Assembly (NCBI RefSeq): GCF_029211125.1
Contig: NZ_JARGEN010000014.1
Span: 7,908-71,907, forward strand
Reading direction: 5' to 3'
Length of the DNA: 64,000 nt
Origin: Curvibacter soli
Lineage (GTDB): Bacteria > Pseudomonadota > Gammaproteobacteria > Burkholderiales > Burkholderiaceae_C
Part shown: piece by piece, positions 27,385-38,234 of the stretch
How positions within the stretch are numbered: the first letter of the stretch is position 1
How the letters are laid out: every line of letters begins with the position of its first letter
Notes under the pieces: generated by a model
The model's database searches: none
What the model saw: the letters and a program-made list of their open reading frames with translations, nothing else
What the model was told of the DNA's origin: nothing
Program-made: the position numbers and the translations under genes

Positions 27385-28803
27385 ATGAACAACAGACGCA
27401 ACTTTTTGAGCGGTGCAGGGGCCATCACGGGTGCCATCGCCGCCGCTACGGTGAGCAAGGTAGCGATGGCTGCCCTGCCTGAACCGATCTTCCAGGGAAA
27501 GCCTGACACCATGCCTCCACTGGCGCCTTCAACAGGCCGCCCCTACAACCCTGTCGTCACGCTCAATGGCTGGACGCTGCCCTGGCGCATGAACAATGGC
27601 GTGAAGGAATTTCACCTGGTCGCCGAGCCGGTGGTGCGCGAGATGGCGCCCGGCTTCAAGGCCAACCTCTGGGGCTACAACGGCCAATCGCCCGGCCCGA
27701 CCATCGAGGTGGTCGAAGGCGACCGGGTGCGCATCTTTGTCACCAACAAGCTGCCCGAGCACACCAGCATCCACTGGCATGGACAACGCCTGCCCAACGG
27801 CATGGACGGCGTTACCGGTTTGAACCAGCCGGGCATTCAACCAGGCAAGACATTCGTCTACGAGTTTGTCGCGCGCCGGCCCGGCACCTTCATGTACCAC
27901 CCCCACGCCGACGAGATGGTGCAGATGGCGATGGGCATGATGGGTTTCTGGGTCACGCACCCCAAAGCCGAGCATCCGCTGATCGAAAAAGTCGATCGCG
28001 ATTTTGTGTTCCTGCTGAATGCCTACGACGTGGAGCCAGGCAGTGCGACGCCCAAGATCATGACGATGTTGGACTTCAACCTTTGGTCCTGGAACAGCCG
28101 GATCTTCCCGGGCATCGACTCGCTCAACGTTCGGCAGAACGACAAGGTCCGGATCCGTTTCGGCAACCTCACGATGACGAACCATCCGATGCATCTGCAT
28201 GGGCATGAATTCCTCGTTACCGGCACCGACGGCGGCCCGACGCCGAAGACCTCCAGGCAGTACGAGGTGACCACCGATGTGGCGGTCGGGCAGATGCGGC
28301 AGATCGAATTCCTCGCGGACGAGGAAGGCGACTGGGCATTCCATTGCCACAAGAGCCACCACACGATGAACGCCATGGGCCACGACGTGCCCACCATGAT
28401 CGGCGTCGACCACAAGGACGTCGTCAAGCAGGTCACCAAGCTCGTGCCCGACTACATGGTGATGGGCGAGCGCGGCATGGCGGACATGGGTGAGATGGAG
28501 ATGCCGCTGCCCGACAACACGGCGCGAATGATGTCCGGCGAGGGACCCTTCGGCTCTGTCGAGATGGGCGGCATGTTCAGCGTGCTGAAGGTGCGCAAGG
28601 ACCAGAAGCGCGGCGACTACTCAAACCCAGGGTGGTTCAAGCACCCACAAGGGACCGTTGCCTACGAATTCAACGGTACCTCTGCTGAGCCGCCCCGCGC
28701 ACGCGACGCGGGCTCAGCCGCGATGCCTGCGCAGAACATGCCGGCCAAAAACATCGAAGTGCAAGTCCGTAAACCAGCAGCCAAAGGCCATGCGGGCCAT
28801 TGA
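27385..28803 (+). CDS. pcoA: Periplasmic multicopper oxidase (CopA/PcoA-like)
   Basis: A 472-residue cupredoxin-type oxidase that detoxifies Cu(I) in the periplasm by oxidising it to Cu(II). ATG 27385 gives a twin-arginine signal (NRRNFLSGAG). The four copper-site motifs are present: HWHGQ, HPHAD, HPMHLHGHEF and HCHKSHHTMNAMGHD, the last including the Cys and His ligands of the type 1 site. A Met/Asp-rich segment (MADMGEMEMPLPD) follows and may bind extra copper. It is 20 bp from the upstream outer-membrane factor and 31 bp from the cupredoxin gene. Confidence 0.92.
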   Translation: MNNRRNFLSGAGAITGAIAAATVSKVAMAALPEPIFQGKPDTMPPLAPSTGRPYNPVVTLNGWTLPWRMNNGVKEFHLVAEPVVREMAPGFKANLWGYNGQSPGPTIEVVEGDRVRIFVTNKLPEHTSIHWHGQRLPNGMDGVTGLNQPGIQPGKTFVYEFVARRPGTFMYHPHADEMVQMAMGMMGFWVTHPKAEHPLIEKVDRDFVFLLNAYDVEPGSATPKIMTMLDFNLWSWNSRIFPGIDSLNVRQNDKVRIRFGNLTMTNHPMHLHGHEFLVTGTDGGPTPKTSRQYEVTTDVAVGQMRQIEFLADEEGDWAFHCHKSHHTMNAMGHDVPTMIGVDHKDVVKQVTKLVPDYMVMGERGMADMGEMEMPLPDNTARMMSGEGPFGSVEMGGMFSVLKVRKDQKRGDYSNPGWFKHPQGTVAYEFNGTSAEPPRARDAGSAAMPAQNMPAKNIEVQVRKPAAKGHAGH

Positions 28804-28834
28804 TCCCACGTCTTTTTTCAACAGAGGAAATCAC

Positions 28835-29338
28835 ATGAAGATTCAGACCATTCGCTGTGCAGCAGTCGCTGCGATCACCGCCCTTGCCGCTGTCGGCGCT
28901 TTTGCTGCGGGCAGTCACGCCGGCGGTCACGACGCCAACGATGCCATCGGCAAGCCTGGAGTGGCTGCCAAGGCAACCCGCACCGTCAAGGTGGACATGA
29001 CCGACTCGATGCGCTTCACTCCCGCGAGCATCGACGTCAAGCAAAACGAGACGGTGCGCTTTCTCATCACCAACTCGGGAAAAATCAAGCATGAGCTCGT
29101 CCTCGGTACCGAGAAAGAACTCAAGGAGCACTACCAGCTCATGATGAAGAACCCTGAGATGGAGCACGACGACCCGAACATGGTCACGCTCGCGCCCGGC
29201 AAGAGCGGGGAAGTTGTTTGGCAGTTCACCAAGGCCGGCAAGATCGACTTCGCATGCCTGCAGCCAGGTCACTACGACGCCGGCATGAAGGGCGCGGTCA
29301 ACGTCGCCAAGTCCGCTTCCAAGGCCACTGCCAAGTAA
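28835..29338 (+). CDS. copI: CopI-like periplasmic cupredoxin
   Basis: 167 residues with a signal peptide (GAFAAG) and a single cupredoxin domain. The likely copper ligands are in KHELVLG (His) and FACLQPGHYDAGM (Cys, His, Met), the order of a type 1 site. The plan matches CopI, a small cupredoxin needed for copper tolerance in Rubrivivax and Vibrio. The ATG follows AGAGGAAAT. Confidence 0.8.
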   Translation: MKIQTIRCAAVAAITALAAVGAFAAGSHAGGHDANDAIGKPGVAAKATRTVKVDMTDSMRFTPASIDVKQNETVRFLITNSGKIKHELVLGTEKELKEHYQLMMKNPEMEHDDPNMVTLAPGKSGEVVWQFTKAGKIDFACLQPGHYDAGMKGAVNVAKSASKATAK

Positions 29339-29407
29339 GACGTCAACCAACCGTCGGGGCACCTGACCGTGTTCCAGACGGCCCACGCCTACAAACGAAA
29401 GACCCTC

Positions 29408-29746
29408 ATGAAACAACTCCGTCTAGCAATCGCAGCTTCCGTGGCTGCCCTCACGTTCTCCTTCGCTGGTATTTCCGGTGCGCAATCGGCGACCGACGCC
29501 ACCACGTCCGCAGCCACCGCCGGCGAGATGACCGACGGTGAGGTGCGCAAGGTAGACAAGGAAAACAAGAAGCTCACGATCAAACACGGCCCGCTGAAGA
29601 GCCTCGACATGCCCGGCATGACCATGGTGTTCCAGGTGCAGGACCCAGCACTGGTGGAGACGGTTCAACCTGGCGACAAGGTTCGCTTCGTCGCAGAGAA
29701 GCTCGACGGGAAATTCACCGTCACGAAGTTGGAAGTCGCACGCTGA
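29408..29746 (+). CDS. CusF-domain periplasmic copper-binding protein
   Basis: 112 residues: signal peptide (ISGAQS) and one CusF-type beta-barrel, with KHGPLKSLDMPGMTMVF as the metal-binding strand (two Met ligands; the Trp of E. coli CusF is absent). It is the third CusF-like domain in the window, after the cusB C terminus and the cusF gene. Probably a Cu(I) carrier for the oxidase and cupredoxin made by the same operon. Confidence 0.82.
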   Translation: MKQLRLAIAASVAALTFSFAGISGAQSATDATTSAATAGEMTDGEVRKVDKENKKLTIKHGPLKSLDMPGMTMVFQVQDPALVETVQPGDKVRFVAEKLDGKFTVTKLEVAR

Positions 29747-29844
29747 AGCTTGCTCAGCGTGCCTGCCAAGCCCGAGAAGGGCCGCCATAGAAGGCGGGCC
29801 TTCCCACATCGCCGGTTCGCCGGCTTATTACCCAGGAGACTGCC

Positions 29845-30171
29845 ATGTCACATGAAAAGTACGCCGACTGCATCGATGCCTGCAACGCTTGCGCGACTGC
29901 ATGCAACCACTGTGCCTCATCCTGCCTCGCCGAAGACGACGTCAAGATGATGGCAGGGTGCATTGCATCCGACATGGACTGCGCGGCCGTTTGTCAGCTC
30001 GCCGCTGCTGCCATGGCACGCGATAGCGCGCATGCCGCCGCTATCTGTCGCCTCTGCGCTGAGATCTGCAAGGCCTGCGGAGACGAGTGTGCGAAGCACG
30101 AAGCGCAGCACTGTAAGGACTGCGCAGCGGCCTGCTATCGATGCGCTGAGGCTTGCCTCGAAATGGCTTAG
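29845..30171 (+). CDS. Cys-rich four-helix copper storage protein (Csp3/DUF326 type)
   Basis: 108 residues with 19 cysteines in repeated CxxxC and CxxC patterns (for example CIDACNACATACNHC, CKDCAAACYRCAEAC) and no signal peptide. This is the four-helix-bundle copper-binding family whose lumen stores Cu(I); the lack of export signal points to the cytosolic Csp3 type. A strong CAGGAGA ribosome binding site precedes ATG 29845. Confidence 0.88.
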   Translation: MSHEKYADCIDACNACATACNHCASSCLAEDDVKMMAGCIASDMDCAAVCQLAAAAMARDSAHAAAICRLCAEICKACGDECAKHEAQHCKDCAAACYRCAEACLEMA

Positions 30172-30221
30172 CAAGCGGACCACCATCCCTGACCGCTTTT
30201 ATCAACACTCAAGGAGCTTCC

Positions 30222-30644
30222 ATGACCGCGTCTTTTCTGAGATTTCCCCTCGCAGTGCTCGCCCTCGGCGGCGCTCTGCTTCAACCAGTCGCTTTTGCGC
30301 AACCGGCTGCACCGCATGGACACGATTCGGCGCGCGCCCCCGCGGCTTCCGGAATGGGATCTGGCATGCACTCCGGCATGGACATGAAAACCATGATGAA
30401 GGACATGAACGAGAAGATGTCCTCCATGCGCATGAGCGGCGATCAGGATGTCGACTTCGCGATGATGATGCGGATGCACCACCAAGGCGCCATCGACATG
30501 GCCCAGGCTGAGCTGCAGGCGGGCAAGGACCCCCAGATGCGCAAGATGGCTACGAACGTCATCAAGGCGCAGAAAAAGGAGATCGCCGAACTCGACAAAT
30601 TCTTGGCCAAGCACGGCCACTCTGGCGAAGCGATGAAGAAGTAG
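30222..30644 (+). CDS. DUF305 exported Met/His-rich copper protein
   Basis: 140 residues with a signal peptide (VAFAQP), a Met-rich segment ([19 protein letters not shown]) and a helical DUF305 domain with [17 protein letters not shown]305 includes the copper-binding protein CopM of cyanobacteria. ATG 30222 follows AAGGAG. Confidence 0.85.
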   Translation: MTASFLRFPLAVLALGGALLQPVAFAQPAAPHGHDSARAPAASGMGSGMHSGMDMKTMMKDMNEKMSSMRMSGDQDVDFAMMMRMHHQGAIDMAQAELQAGKDPQMRKMATNVIKAQKKEIAELDKFLAKHGHSGEAMKK

Positions 30645-30721
30645 CCTGGCTGCCCTTCACGGGCCGTCCCCCTCAGCGCCCTCTCGGCGCTCCCTCCCAC
30701 GCCGCGAACGTCGCGTGCGTC

Positions 30722-30752
30722 TTGACCTTCTCACGATGAGAAGGTCGAGACT
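30722..30752 (+). promoter_or_regulatory. CueR-type promoter of Cu+ ATPase gene
   Basis: TTGACC (30722-30727), a 19-bp spacer and GAGACT (30747-30752) frame a perfect dyad GACCTTCTC/GAGAAGGTC (30724-30746). This is the architecture and arm sequence of CueR operators and puts the ATPase gene under the cueR encoded 12 kb away. Confidence 0.75.
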
Positions 30753-30774
30753 TGCCTCAAAAGAGGAAATCGTC

Positions 30775-33033
30775 ATGCAGTCCAGCAACAAACCGAGTCA
30801 CGACCACGCAGTCCATGAGGACGTTGCGCTGCGTGCTGTCGATCACGCAGGCCACCACGGTCACATGACGCACAGTGCTGCCGCAGGGCGAAGTCTCCCT
30901 GCAGCGGATCATGGGAAGGTCGAGTACACCTGCCCCATGCATCCCCAGGTTCGCCAGATGGGCCCGGGCAGTTGCCCGATCTGCGGAATGGCATTGGAGC
31001 CGGTTGTGGCAAGCACCGAGACCGGAGAAAGCCCCGAGCTGCGCGACATGACCAAGCGTTTCTGGGTGGGACTGGCCCTCGCGGTGCCTGTGTTCATCCT
31101 GGAGATGGGTGCACACCTGGTGAACCTGCATGCGTTCATCGCGCCGCAGCTGTCCAATTGGATTCAGCTGGTCTTGGCGACACCGGTGGTGTTGTGGAGC
31201 GGCTGGCCATTCTTTGTACGCGCTGCGGCCTCGGTGAAAAACCGAAGCCTCAACATGTTCTCGTTGATCGCCCTGGGGACGGGCATCGGTTGGCTCTACA
31301 GCATCGTCGGCACCGTCGCTCCGGGCGTTTTCCCATCGGAGTTTCGCGGACCAGAAGGCGCGGTGGCGGTCTACTTCGAAGCAGCCGCCGTGATCACGGT
31401 GCTTGTCCTGCTCGGCCAAGTGCTCGAACTGCGGGCCAGGGAAAAAACCTCGGGCGCCATCAAGGCACTCCTTGGGCTAGCTCCAAAGACGGCCGTGAAA
31501 GTAGGTTCTGGCAAAACGGATGAGACAGTGGAGGTCGAGGCCATTCAAGTGGGCGATCTGCTGCGGGTGCGGCCCGGCGAAAAGGTCCCTGTCGACGGCA
31601 AGCTCGTCGAGGGGAAGGGCAACGTCGACGAGTCCATGGTGACAGGCGAGCCGGTGCCCGTTGCCAAAGCCATCGACTCCCAGGTCACTGCCGGCACGCT
31701 GAACCAGACCGGCGGTTTCGTGATGCGTGCGGAGAAGGTGGGAGCGGACACACTGCTCTCGCAGATCGTCCACATGGTGGCGGCTGCGCAGCGCAGCCGC
31801 GCCCCCATCCAGCGCATGGCCGACCAAGTGGCGGGGTGGTTCGTTCCTGTGGTGATCGCCGTCGCCCTGCTCACCTTCGCGGCCTGGTTCGTTTGGGGGC
31901 CGAGCCCGGCGTTCTCGTATGCGTTGATCGCCGCGGTGGCTGTGCTGATCATCGCGTGCCCCTGCGCCCTGGGCCTCGCTACGCCGATGTCCATCATGGT
32001 CGGGGTGGGACGCGGCGCGCAAAGCGGCGTTCTGATCCGCGATGCAGAGGCGCTGGAGCGCATGGAGAAGGTCGACACCTTGGTGGTTGACAAGACCGGG
32101 ACCTTGACCGAGGGTCGCCCCAAGGTCGTGAAAGTGCAGCCTTTGAACGGCTTCGAGGCCGACGACGTGCTGCAGAAGCTCGCGAGCGTCGAACGCGCAA
32201 GTGAGCATCCCCTTGCGGCGGCGATCGTGGCGGACGCGTTGGAGCTCAAGCTCACCTTGTCACCCGTCACCGATTTCGATTCGCCGGTTGGCAAGGGGGT
32301 GATCGGTTCGGTGGACGGCGTGCAGGTGGTTTGCGGCAGCGCCAAGTTTTTGGCTGAGCACGCCATCGATGTCGGAGCCGCCGACCAAGAGGCCGAACCC
32401 ATCCGGGCCAAGGCTGCGACGGTCATCTTCGTCGGCATCGGCGGTCGACTTGCGGGGTTCGTCGGCATCGCTGATCCCATCAAGACAAGCACAGCCCAAG
32501 CCATTGCCAGCCTTCGCAAGAGCAACATACGCGTGGTCATGCTGACGGGCGACGGCAAGACGACGGCGCAAGCAGTAGCCCGCGAGCTTGGGATTGACGA
32601 GGTTGTTGCTGAGGTATTGCCGGAGGACAAGGCTTCGGTAGTGCAACGCCTCAAAAGCGAGGGGCGCGTTGTTGCCATGGCCGGCGACGGCGTGAACGAT
32701 GCACCGGCGCTGGCGGCCGCCGATGTCGGCATCGCCATGGGGACGGGAACAGACGTTGCCATGGAAAGTTCGGGCATCACCCTGCTGCAGGGCGATCTGA
32801 TGGGCATCGTGAAGGCGCGTCAGTTGTCGCAGGCCACCATGAGCAACATCCGCCTGAATCTCTGGTTCGCCTTCGGCTACAACGTGCTCGGAATTCCGAT
32901 CGCGGCCGGCTTGCTGTACCCGTTCTTTGGCATCCTGCTTTCTCCGGTCGTTGCCGCTGCCGCGATGGCGCTTTCGTCTGTCAGCGTCATTGCAAATTCT
33001 CTGCGTCTGCGTTCGAGCAGGCTCGGAGATTGA
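30775..33033 (+). CDS. copF: Cu+-exporting P1B-type ATPase with N-terminal HMBD motif
   Basis: A 752-residue pump. The N terminus lacks CxxC domains and has a His-rich tract followed by [20 protein letters not shown], the YHS-like heavy-metal-binding motif. The core has [15 protein letters not shown], an SEHP motif and GDGVNDAP, and the final helix has [12 protein letters not shown], typical of Cu+ ATPases (the CopF type of Cupriavidus). ATG 30775 (AGAGGAAAT upstream) is preferred over an upstream frame that would run through the promoter. It is a separate transcription unit from the periplasmic copper genes. Confidence 0.92.
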   Translation: MQSSNKPSHDHAVHEDVALRAVDHAGHHGHMTHSAAAGRSLPAADHGKVEYTCPMHPQVRQMGPGSCPICGMALEPVVASTETGESPELRDMTKRFWVGLALAVPVFILEMGAHLVNLHAFIAPQLSNWIQLVLATPVVLWSGWPFFVRAAASVKNRSLNMFSLIALGTGIGWLYSIVGTVAPGVFPSEFRGPEGAVAVYFEAAAVITVLVLLGQVLELRAREKTSGAIKALLGLAPKTAVKVGSGKTDETVEVEAIQVGDLLRVRPGEKVPVDGKLVEGKGNVDESMVTGEPVPVAKAIDSQVTAGTLNQTGGFVMRAEKVGADTLLSQIVHMVAAAQRSRAPIQRMADQVAGWFVPVVIAVALLTFAAWFVWGPSPAFSYALIAAVAVLIIACPCALGLATPMSIMVGVGRGAQSGVLIRDAEALERMEKVDTLVVDKTGTLTEGRPKVVKVQPLNGFEADDVLQKLASVERASEHPLAAAIVADALELKLTLSPVTDFDSPVGKGVIGSVDGVQVVCGSAKFLAEHAIDVGAADQEAEPIRAKAATVIFVGIGGRLAGFVGIADPIKTSTAQAIASLRKSNIRVVMLTGDGKTTAQAVARELGIDEVVAEVLPEDKASVVQRLKSEGRVVAMAGDGVNDAPALAAADVGIAMGTGTDVAMESSGITLLQGDLMGIVKARQLSQATMSNIRLNLWFAFGYNVLGIPIAAGLLYPFFGILLSPVVAAAAMALSSVSVIANSLRLRSSRLGD

Positions 33034-33619
33034 GATGCGCTGACGGTTGGTCCTGTTCTGGATCCGGCGCATGCGGTGTCGACCGTTTGAAGCGATGAAT
33101 TCAACCCAGGAACAGTCCTTGCAGCAGGATCGCGCAAACCCGACTTCCGTCTGGCGTAGAGGCGAAATAAAGCCGTGGAGCCGCCCGAGCGTTCAAGGCT
33201 TGCCATGACCGCCTCTACGGGTCACGTGCTCGAGCTTTCCAGCAGACTTGAGCACTTCACCGGTGTCCATGGGATGGTTTTCCACATGGCGAACGTCATC
33301 CTAATGAGTTTCCGACCTCGCCCACTGCCGCTGCTGCCCAACCTGCGGTCGCGATTACCCCGACGGTTGAACAAAAGCGCTCCCGCCAACGTTGCTGTAG
33401 CTTGATCGAGTCAGGTGAACGCCTCGGGCGCAGTTTCGCCTTTTGAAGTCATCCACAATGTGACGCTGTGCACCGGCTGGTTGCGTCAAACACGACCCCC
33501 ATGTTTACACCAATGATCTTCGCTTGACAGTGGCAGCCGCCGATCGCTGTGTTCCGGTAGGAAGCTTCTTGCAGTTCGGGGTCCTTGCTTGAAGGTCGTG
33601 ATTTTGCGAGGGAAAGCCT
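33034..33619. other. Intergenic stretch, no convincing gene
   Basis: 586 bases between the Cu+ ATPase and the mer remnant. The longest open frames have no recognisable domain and lack good ribosome binding sites. No merA sequence is present, although a reductase gene would be expected downstream of merP. Confidence 0.5.
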
Positions 33620-33835
33620 TCAGCGCGAGCAGCAAGTGGTCGCGTCCTGGATCGGTGGGCACGTTCGTGTGCCGTAGGAACAGAACACGCAGCAGTCGCC
33701 CGGCAAGGGCCGCAACACGGTCTTGCACTTTTGGCACTCGTAGAACCACTGGCACGAGTCGGTCGACATCGTCTCTTCCTTGGCGTGGCCACACTCTGGG
33801 CAGGAAAGGGTCGATTGGAGAACCACGCTGCTCAT
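33620..33835 (-). CDS. Small zinc-ribbon-like protein (GDCCVFCSYG family) of mer operon
   Basis: 71 residues with eleven cysteines: CPECGH and CQKC form a probable zinc ribbon, followed by GDCCVFCSYGTRTCPP and a terminal CC. I recall this GDCC motif in small proteins encoded beside merT/merP and in other metal islands; its function is not established. It begins one base after the merP stop, so it is co-transcribed. Confidence 0.75.
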   Translation of the reverse strand: MSSVVLQSTLSCPECGHAKEETMSTDSCQWFYECQKCKTVLRPLPGDCCVFCSYGTRTCPPIQDATTCCSR

Positions 33836-33836
33836 G

Positions 33837-34121
33837 TCATTGCACCTGCTGCACCGTCGACGGGAAGCCGGCAGCGGCAGTAGCTTTGGTCAGCAGCTGA
33901 GGCGTTGTTTTCGCAGGATCAAAAGCAACGATGGCACGATGCGCTTTGACATCAATCTTGGCTGAGTCGACGCCGGGCACTTTCTCGAGAGCCTTGCGAA
34001 CTGTGATCGGGCAAGCGGCGCAAGTCATGTTTGAAACGTCAAGCGTGACGGTGCTGGTCCCACCCGCGAACGCGGCTGACGCGACCACCGCCACTGCGAA
34101 GATAATTGCAAATGACTTCAT
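33837..34121 (-). CDS. merP: MerP periplasmic mercury-binding protein
   Basis: 94 residues: signal peptide (about 1-19) and one heavy-metal-associated domain with NMTCAAC (Cys34, Cys37). MerP collects Hg(II) in the periplasm and passes it to MerT. It is nine bases downstream of merT. Confidence 0.92.
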   Translation of the reverse strand: MKSFAIIFAVAVVASAAFAGGTSTVTLDVSNMTCAACPITVRKALEKVPGVDSAKIDVKAHRAIVAFDPAKTTPQLLTKATAAAGFPSTVQQVQ

Positions 34122-34130
34122 AAAGTGTCC

Positions 34131-34502
34131 TCAGTAGAAAAGCGGGGCATACACAGGAAATGCCATCAGCGCCGCCGAGAACACCGAGACGATCCAAAAG
34201 ATTGCTCGCTGGCGACGACGAACGACGGGCAGACCGCAGATTCCTTCCGGCGAGCACGCTTCCTGGCGCCGGTACAGCCGGTAGAAAGCAAAGCTGAAAA
34301 AGACCAGCGCCAACGCAGTGAAGTAAGGCTGAAGAGGCTCCAAAGCGATGAGACGAGAGCCCCATGCGCCCCCGACCCCCAGCATGACGAGCACGAGTGG
34401 GCCGGCGCAGCAGGCCGATGCGCCGATCGCAGCTGCAACAACTGCAACGACCGAGCCAGCAGTAGTCCAGCGTGTCTTCCCGGAGTTGGCTTGATCAGGC
34501 AT
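34131..34502 (-). CDS. merT: MerT mercuric ion transporter
   Basis: A 123-residue inner-membrane protein with three hydrophobic helices. The adjacent Cys31-Cys32 in helix one accept Hg(II) from MerP, and a cytoplasmic Cys pair (Cys83, Cys89) in the loop would normally pass it to MerA. All four cysteines are intact even though no merA is present in the window. Confidence 0.9.
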   Translation of the reverse strand: MPDQANSGKTRWTTAGSVVAVVAAAIGASACCAGPLVLVMLGVGGAWGSRLIALEPLQPYFTALALVFFSFAFYRLYRRQEACSPEGICGLPVVRRRQRAIFWIVSVFSAALMAFPVYAPLFY

Positions 34503-34509
34503 CTGAGGT

Positions 34510-34540
34510 AGTCTAGGTACGTACCTGAGTACGGAGTCAA
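34510..34540 (-). promoter_or_regulatory. mer operator-promoter
   Basis: On the minus strand TTGACT (34540-34535), a 19-bp spacer and TAGACT (34515-34510). The spacer contains CCGTAC-TCAG-GTACGT, the 4-bp-separated dyad of MerR operators, overlapped by a 12-bp palindrome AGGTACGTACCT (34515-34526). Confidence 0.82.
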
Positions 34541-34547
34541 GCCAACT

Positions 34548-34943
34548 ATGGAATCAATGACAATTGGCCAGCTTGCTAAGTTGGCAGGGGTTAACGTCGA
34601 GACGATCAGGTACTACCAGCGGCGCAAACTGCTGCCACAGCCCGAACGTCCGTCTGGTGGCATTGGGCGTTACCCGCTCGACGCTTTTATCCGGCTGCGC
34701 TTCATCAAGCGATCGCAATCCCTTGGCTTTTCACTTGAAGATGTGCAAGCGTTGTTGTCGCTGGACGACGGTCAGGCCTGCTCCTCAGCAAAGGAAATCG
34801 GGGAACACAAGCTTGCAGACGTGCGAGAGCGCATCCAAACGCTGCAGGCTCTTGAGTCTGCGCTTCAGCAACTGGTTTCCCAATGCGCGAACTCGGAGCG
34901 CGAGGTAAGGTGCCCTTTGATTGAGGCCCTGGCGCGCCCATAG
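34548..34943 (+). CDS. merR: MerR mercury-responsive regulator
   Basis: 131 residues with a winged helix-turn-helix (MTIGQLAKLAGVNVETIRYY) and the three Hg(II) ligands Cys78, Cys113 and Cys122, whose spacing (35 and 9) is the same as the 82/117/126 triad of Tn501 MerR. Divergent from merT across the operator. Another in-frame ATG (codon 4) is possible. Confidence 0.93.
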   Translation: MESMTIGQLAKLAGVNVETIRYYQRRKLLPQPERPSGGIGRYPLDAFIRLRFIKRSQSLGFSLEDVQALLSLDDGQACSSAKEIGEHKLADVRERIQTLQALESALQQLVSQCANSEREVRCPLIEALARP

Positions 34944-35078
34944 TGCTTCAGAGGGGCCCAGCGTCACCGCGGAGGCGACCCAACCGGGCAGTGCTGATCC
35001 GCCACCTCATTTTCCGCGTGTGGGAGCGATGACATCAAACCTTCATAAACAATGCAATTGTTCAACTATGATCGAATC

Positions 35079-35405
35079 ATGGAATCTAATGCTGTCGTCC
35101 GCTCGCTTGCTGCCCTGGCTCAGCCTGTACGGCTGCAGGTTTTTCGCTGTCTAGTCGTGGCAGGCCAAGAGGGGTTGACGCCCAGTGACCTCGTCGAAGC
35201 GATCGGTGTACCGGCTACGAGCCTGTCGTTTCACCTCAAAGAGCTGACGCACGCTGGTCTTGTGACCCAGGAGCGTCAGGGTCGCCACCTCATCTACCGC
35301 GCCGCCTTCGATCAGATGAATGCGCTGCTCGGCTACCTCACTGAAAACTGCTGCCAAGGAGAGGCTTGCGCTGTCTCAAATGGCTCGCTGGTTTGTTCGC
35401 CCTGA
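35079..35405 (+). CDS. arsR: ArsR arsenite-responsive repressor
   Basis: 108 residues: an ArsR/SmtB winged helix (LAALAQPVRLQVFR) and a C-terminal Cys91-Cys92/Cys97 cluster (ENCCQGEAC), the As(III) site of the Acidithiobacillus-type ArsR rather than the alpha-3 CxC site of plasmid R773. ATG 35079 gives the usual N terminus; an in-frame ATG at 35052 lies within the presumed promoter. TATGAT at 35067-35072 could be the -10, making the mRNA nearly leaderless. It heads the ars cluster. Confidence 0.88.
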   Translation: MESNAVVRSLAALAQPVRLQVFRCLVVAGQEGLTPSDLVEAIGVPATSLSFHLKELTHAGLVTQERQGRHLIYRAAFDQMNALLGYLTENCCQGEACAVSNGSLVCSP

Positions 35406-35458
35406 TCGGATCGTCCCTAGATCTCCAGGCGTTGACGATTTTCCAACCACTGACCATC

Positions 35459-35956
35459 ATGACTGCCCCTCTCCACAACGTGCTGTTCATCTGCACTGGC
35501 AACTCGGCTCGCTCCATCATTGCCGAAGGCCTGCTCAACCAGCTTGGCAGCAGCCGTTTCAAGGCCTTCTCCGCAGGCAGCCATCCGAAGGGCGCTGTGA
35601 ATCCCTTCGCCCTGGAAACGCTGCGCACGCTTCACATCGAGGACCGCGGCTACAGCAGCAAGAGCTGGGGCGAGTTCGCCAAGGACGGCGCGGCGCCGAT
35701 GGATTTCGTGATCACCGTCTGCGACCAGGCCGCAGGCGAGATGTGCCCGGTGTGGCCGGGCCAGCCGATCACCGCGCATTGGGGTCTGCCGGACCCGGCG
35801 GCCGTGGAAGGCACCGCTGAGGAAAAAAGGCGTGCCTTCATGGACACCGCGGTGACGCTCAAGCGCCGCATCGAGTTCATGCTGTCCCTGCCGATGGACA
35901 AGCTGGAGCGCATGGCCATCCAGCATGAGATGCGCAACATCGGGACCCGGCAGTGA
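35459..35956 (+). CDS. arsC: Arsenate reductase, low-molecular-weight phosphatase type (first copy)
   Basis: 165 residues. The phosphatase loop CTGNSARS (Cys12) is near the N terminus, with further cysteines in TVCDQAAGEMCPVWPG (Cys88, Cys96) that fit a thiol-relay mechanism. ATG 35459 removes an implausible N-terminal extension. It overlaps the next arsC by four bases. It reduces As(V) to As(III) for export by ArsB. Confidence 0.88.
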   Translation: MTAPLHNVLFICTGNSARSIIAEGLLNQLGSSRFKAFSAGSHPKGAVNPFALETLRTLHIEDRGYSSKSWGEFAKDGAAPMDFVITVCDQAAGEMCPVWPGQPITAHWGLPDPAAVEGTAEEKRRAFMDTAVTLKRRIEFMLSLPMDKLERMAIQHEMRNIGTRQ

Positions 35957-36438
35957 CGACGAAGATCCTGATCCTCTGCACCCACAACTCGGCGCGCAGC
36001 GTGCTCTCCGAGGGCATGTTGAACCACTGGGCAAAGCAGCTCGGGGTGGACGTGCAGGCCTTCAGCGCCGGCAGTGCGCCAAGCGGGCGCATCAACCCGA
36101 TGGCCGTCGAGGTCCTGCAGGCGGCGGACATCGACACATCGAGCTATCGCAGCAAAAGCTGGGACGAGTTCACAGAGCCGGACGCGCCGCAGATGCGCGT
36201 GGTCATCACCGTCTGCGACAGCGCTGCCCAAGAGGCCTGCCCCTACTGGCCTGGCGCGCCGGTCAAGATCCACTGGGGCTACCCCGACCCATCCAACGCC
36301 GGTGCAAACGCCGCTGAGAAACGCGCGGCCTTCGAAGCCACGCGGCAGGCGATCGGTGAGCGCATGCGCCAGCTCGCGCAAGTGCCTTTTGACTCGTTGA
36401 ACGACGCGCAACTGCGGGCCGCTCTCGACGCCCTTTGA
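35953..36438 (+). CDS. arsC: Arsenate reductase, low-molecular-weight phosphatase type (second copy)
   Basis: 161 residues starting at GTG 35953. Phosphatase loop CTHNSARS (Cys9) and [16 protein letters not shown]. It is clearly paralogous to the preceding gene but diverged (THNS versus TGNS loop, different C terminus), so the pair is an old duplication. Translationally coupled to the first copy. Confidence 0.88.
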   Translation: MTTKILILCTHNSARSVLSEGMLNHWAKQLGVDVQAFSAGSAPSGRINPMAVEVLQAADIDTSSYRSKSWDEFTEPDAPQMRVVITVCDSAAQEACPYWPGAPVKIHWGYPDPSNAGANAAEKRAAFEATRQAIGERMRQLAQVPFDSLNDAQLRAALDAL

Positions 36439-36491
36439 GCCTGGGGAGGGCGCTCAGCTCTCTCTTTTCCCGATCCCAACAAGAAGCTCAC

Positions 36492-37772
<1,281 letters not shown>

Positions 37773-37796
37773 GCGCAACCACTTCGTTTTTCTCTC

Positions 37797-38234
37797 ATGA
37801 CCGACATCACGATCTATCACAACCCCGACTGCGGAACCTCCCGCAACGTGCTCGCGCTGATCCGCAACTCCGGCGAGGAGCCGGAGGTCATAGAGTACCT
37901 CAAGACCCCGCCCGACCGTGCCACGCTGGAACGACTGATCGCCGCGATGGGCGTGCCGGTGCGCGACGTGCTGCGTCAGAAGGGCACACCCTATGACGAG
38001 CTCGGCCTGAGTGACCCTAAGTGGACCGATGCGCAGCTCATCGACTTCATGCTGCAGCACCCGATCCTGATCAACCGGCCCATCGTGGTCACGCCCCTCG
38101 GCACGCGGCTGTGCCGGCCGTCGGAGGCGGTGCTCGACCTCCTGCCGCAGCCGCAGCCGCAGCGGGGCGCGTTCGCCAAGGAAGACGGCGAAGCCGTAGT
38201 CGACGCGAAGGGGCAGCGTGTCGACAAGTCCTGA
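37797..38234 (+). CDS. arsC: Arsenate reductase, glutaredoxin-coupled type (third ArsC)
   Basis: 145 residues of the ArsC/Spx thioredoxin fold: [11 protein letters not shown] with catalytic Cys12 and [12 protein letters not shown] near the C terminus, as in the plasmid R773 enzyme. Unrelated to the two phosphatase-type reductases upstream. The C terminus overlaps the start of arsH by 17 bp. Confidence 0.9.
   Translation: MTDITIYHNPDCGTSRNVLALIRNSGEEPEVIEYLKTPPDRATLERLIAAMGVPVRDVLRQKGTPYDELGLSDPKWTDAQLIDFMLQHPILINRPIVVTPLGTRLCRPSEAVLDLLPQPQPQRGAFAKEDGEAVVDAKGQRVDKS

Noticed and set aside
29774-29799. Possible terminator between the CusF-like and Csp3-like genes
   Set aside because: Stem arms AAGGGCCGCC and GGCGGGCCTT pair imperfectly and there is no T-run.
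33175-33405. Open frame after the Cu+ ATPase gene
   Set aside because: No recognisable domain, poor start context and a proline/arginine-rich end; not enough to call a gene.
5964-35396. 16-base identity AAATGGCTCGCTGGTT at the czcI start and near the arsR end
   Set aside because: Too short to support recombination; surrounding sequences are unrelated.
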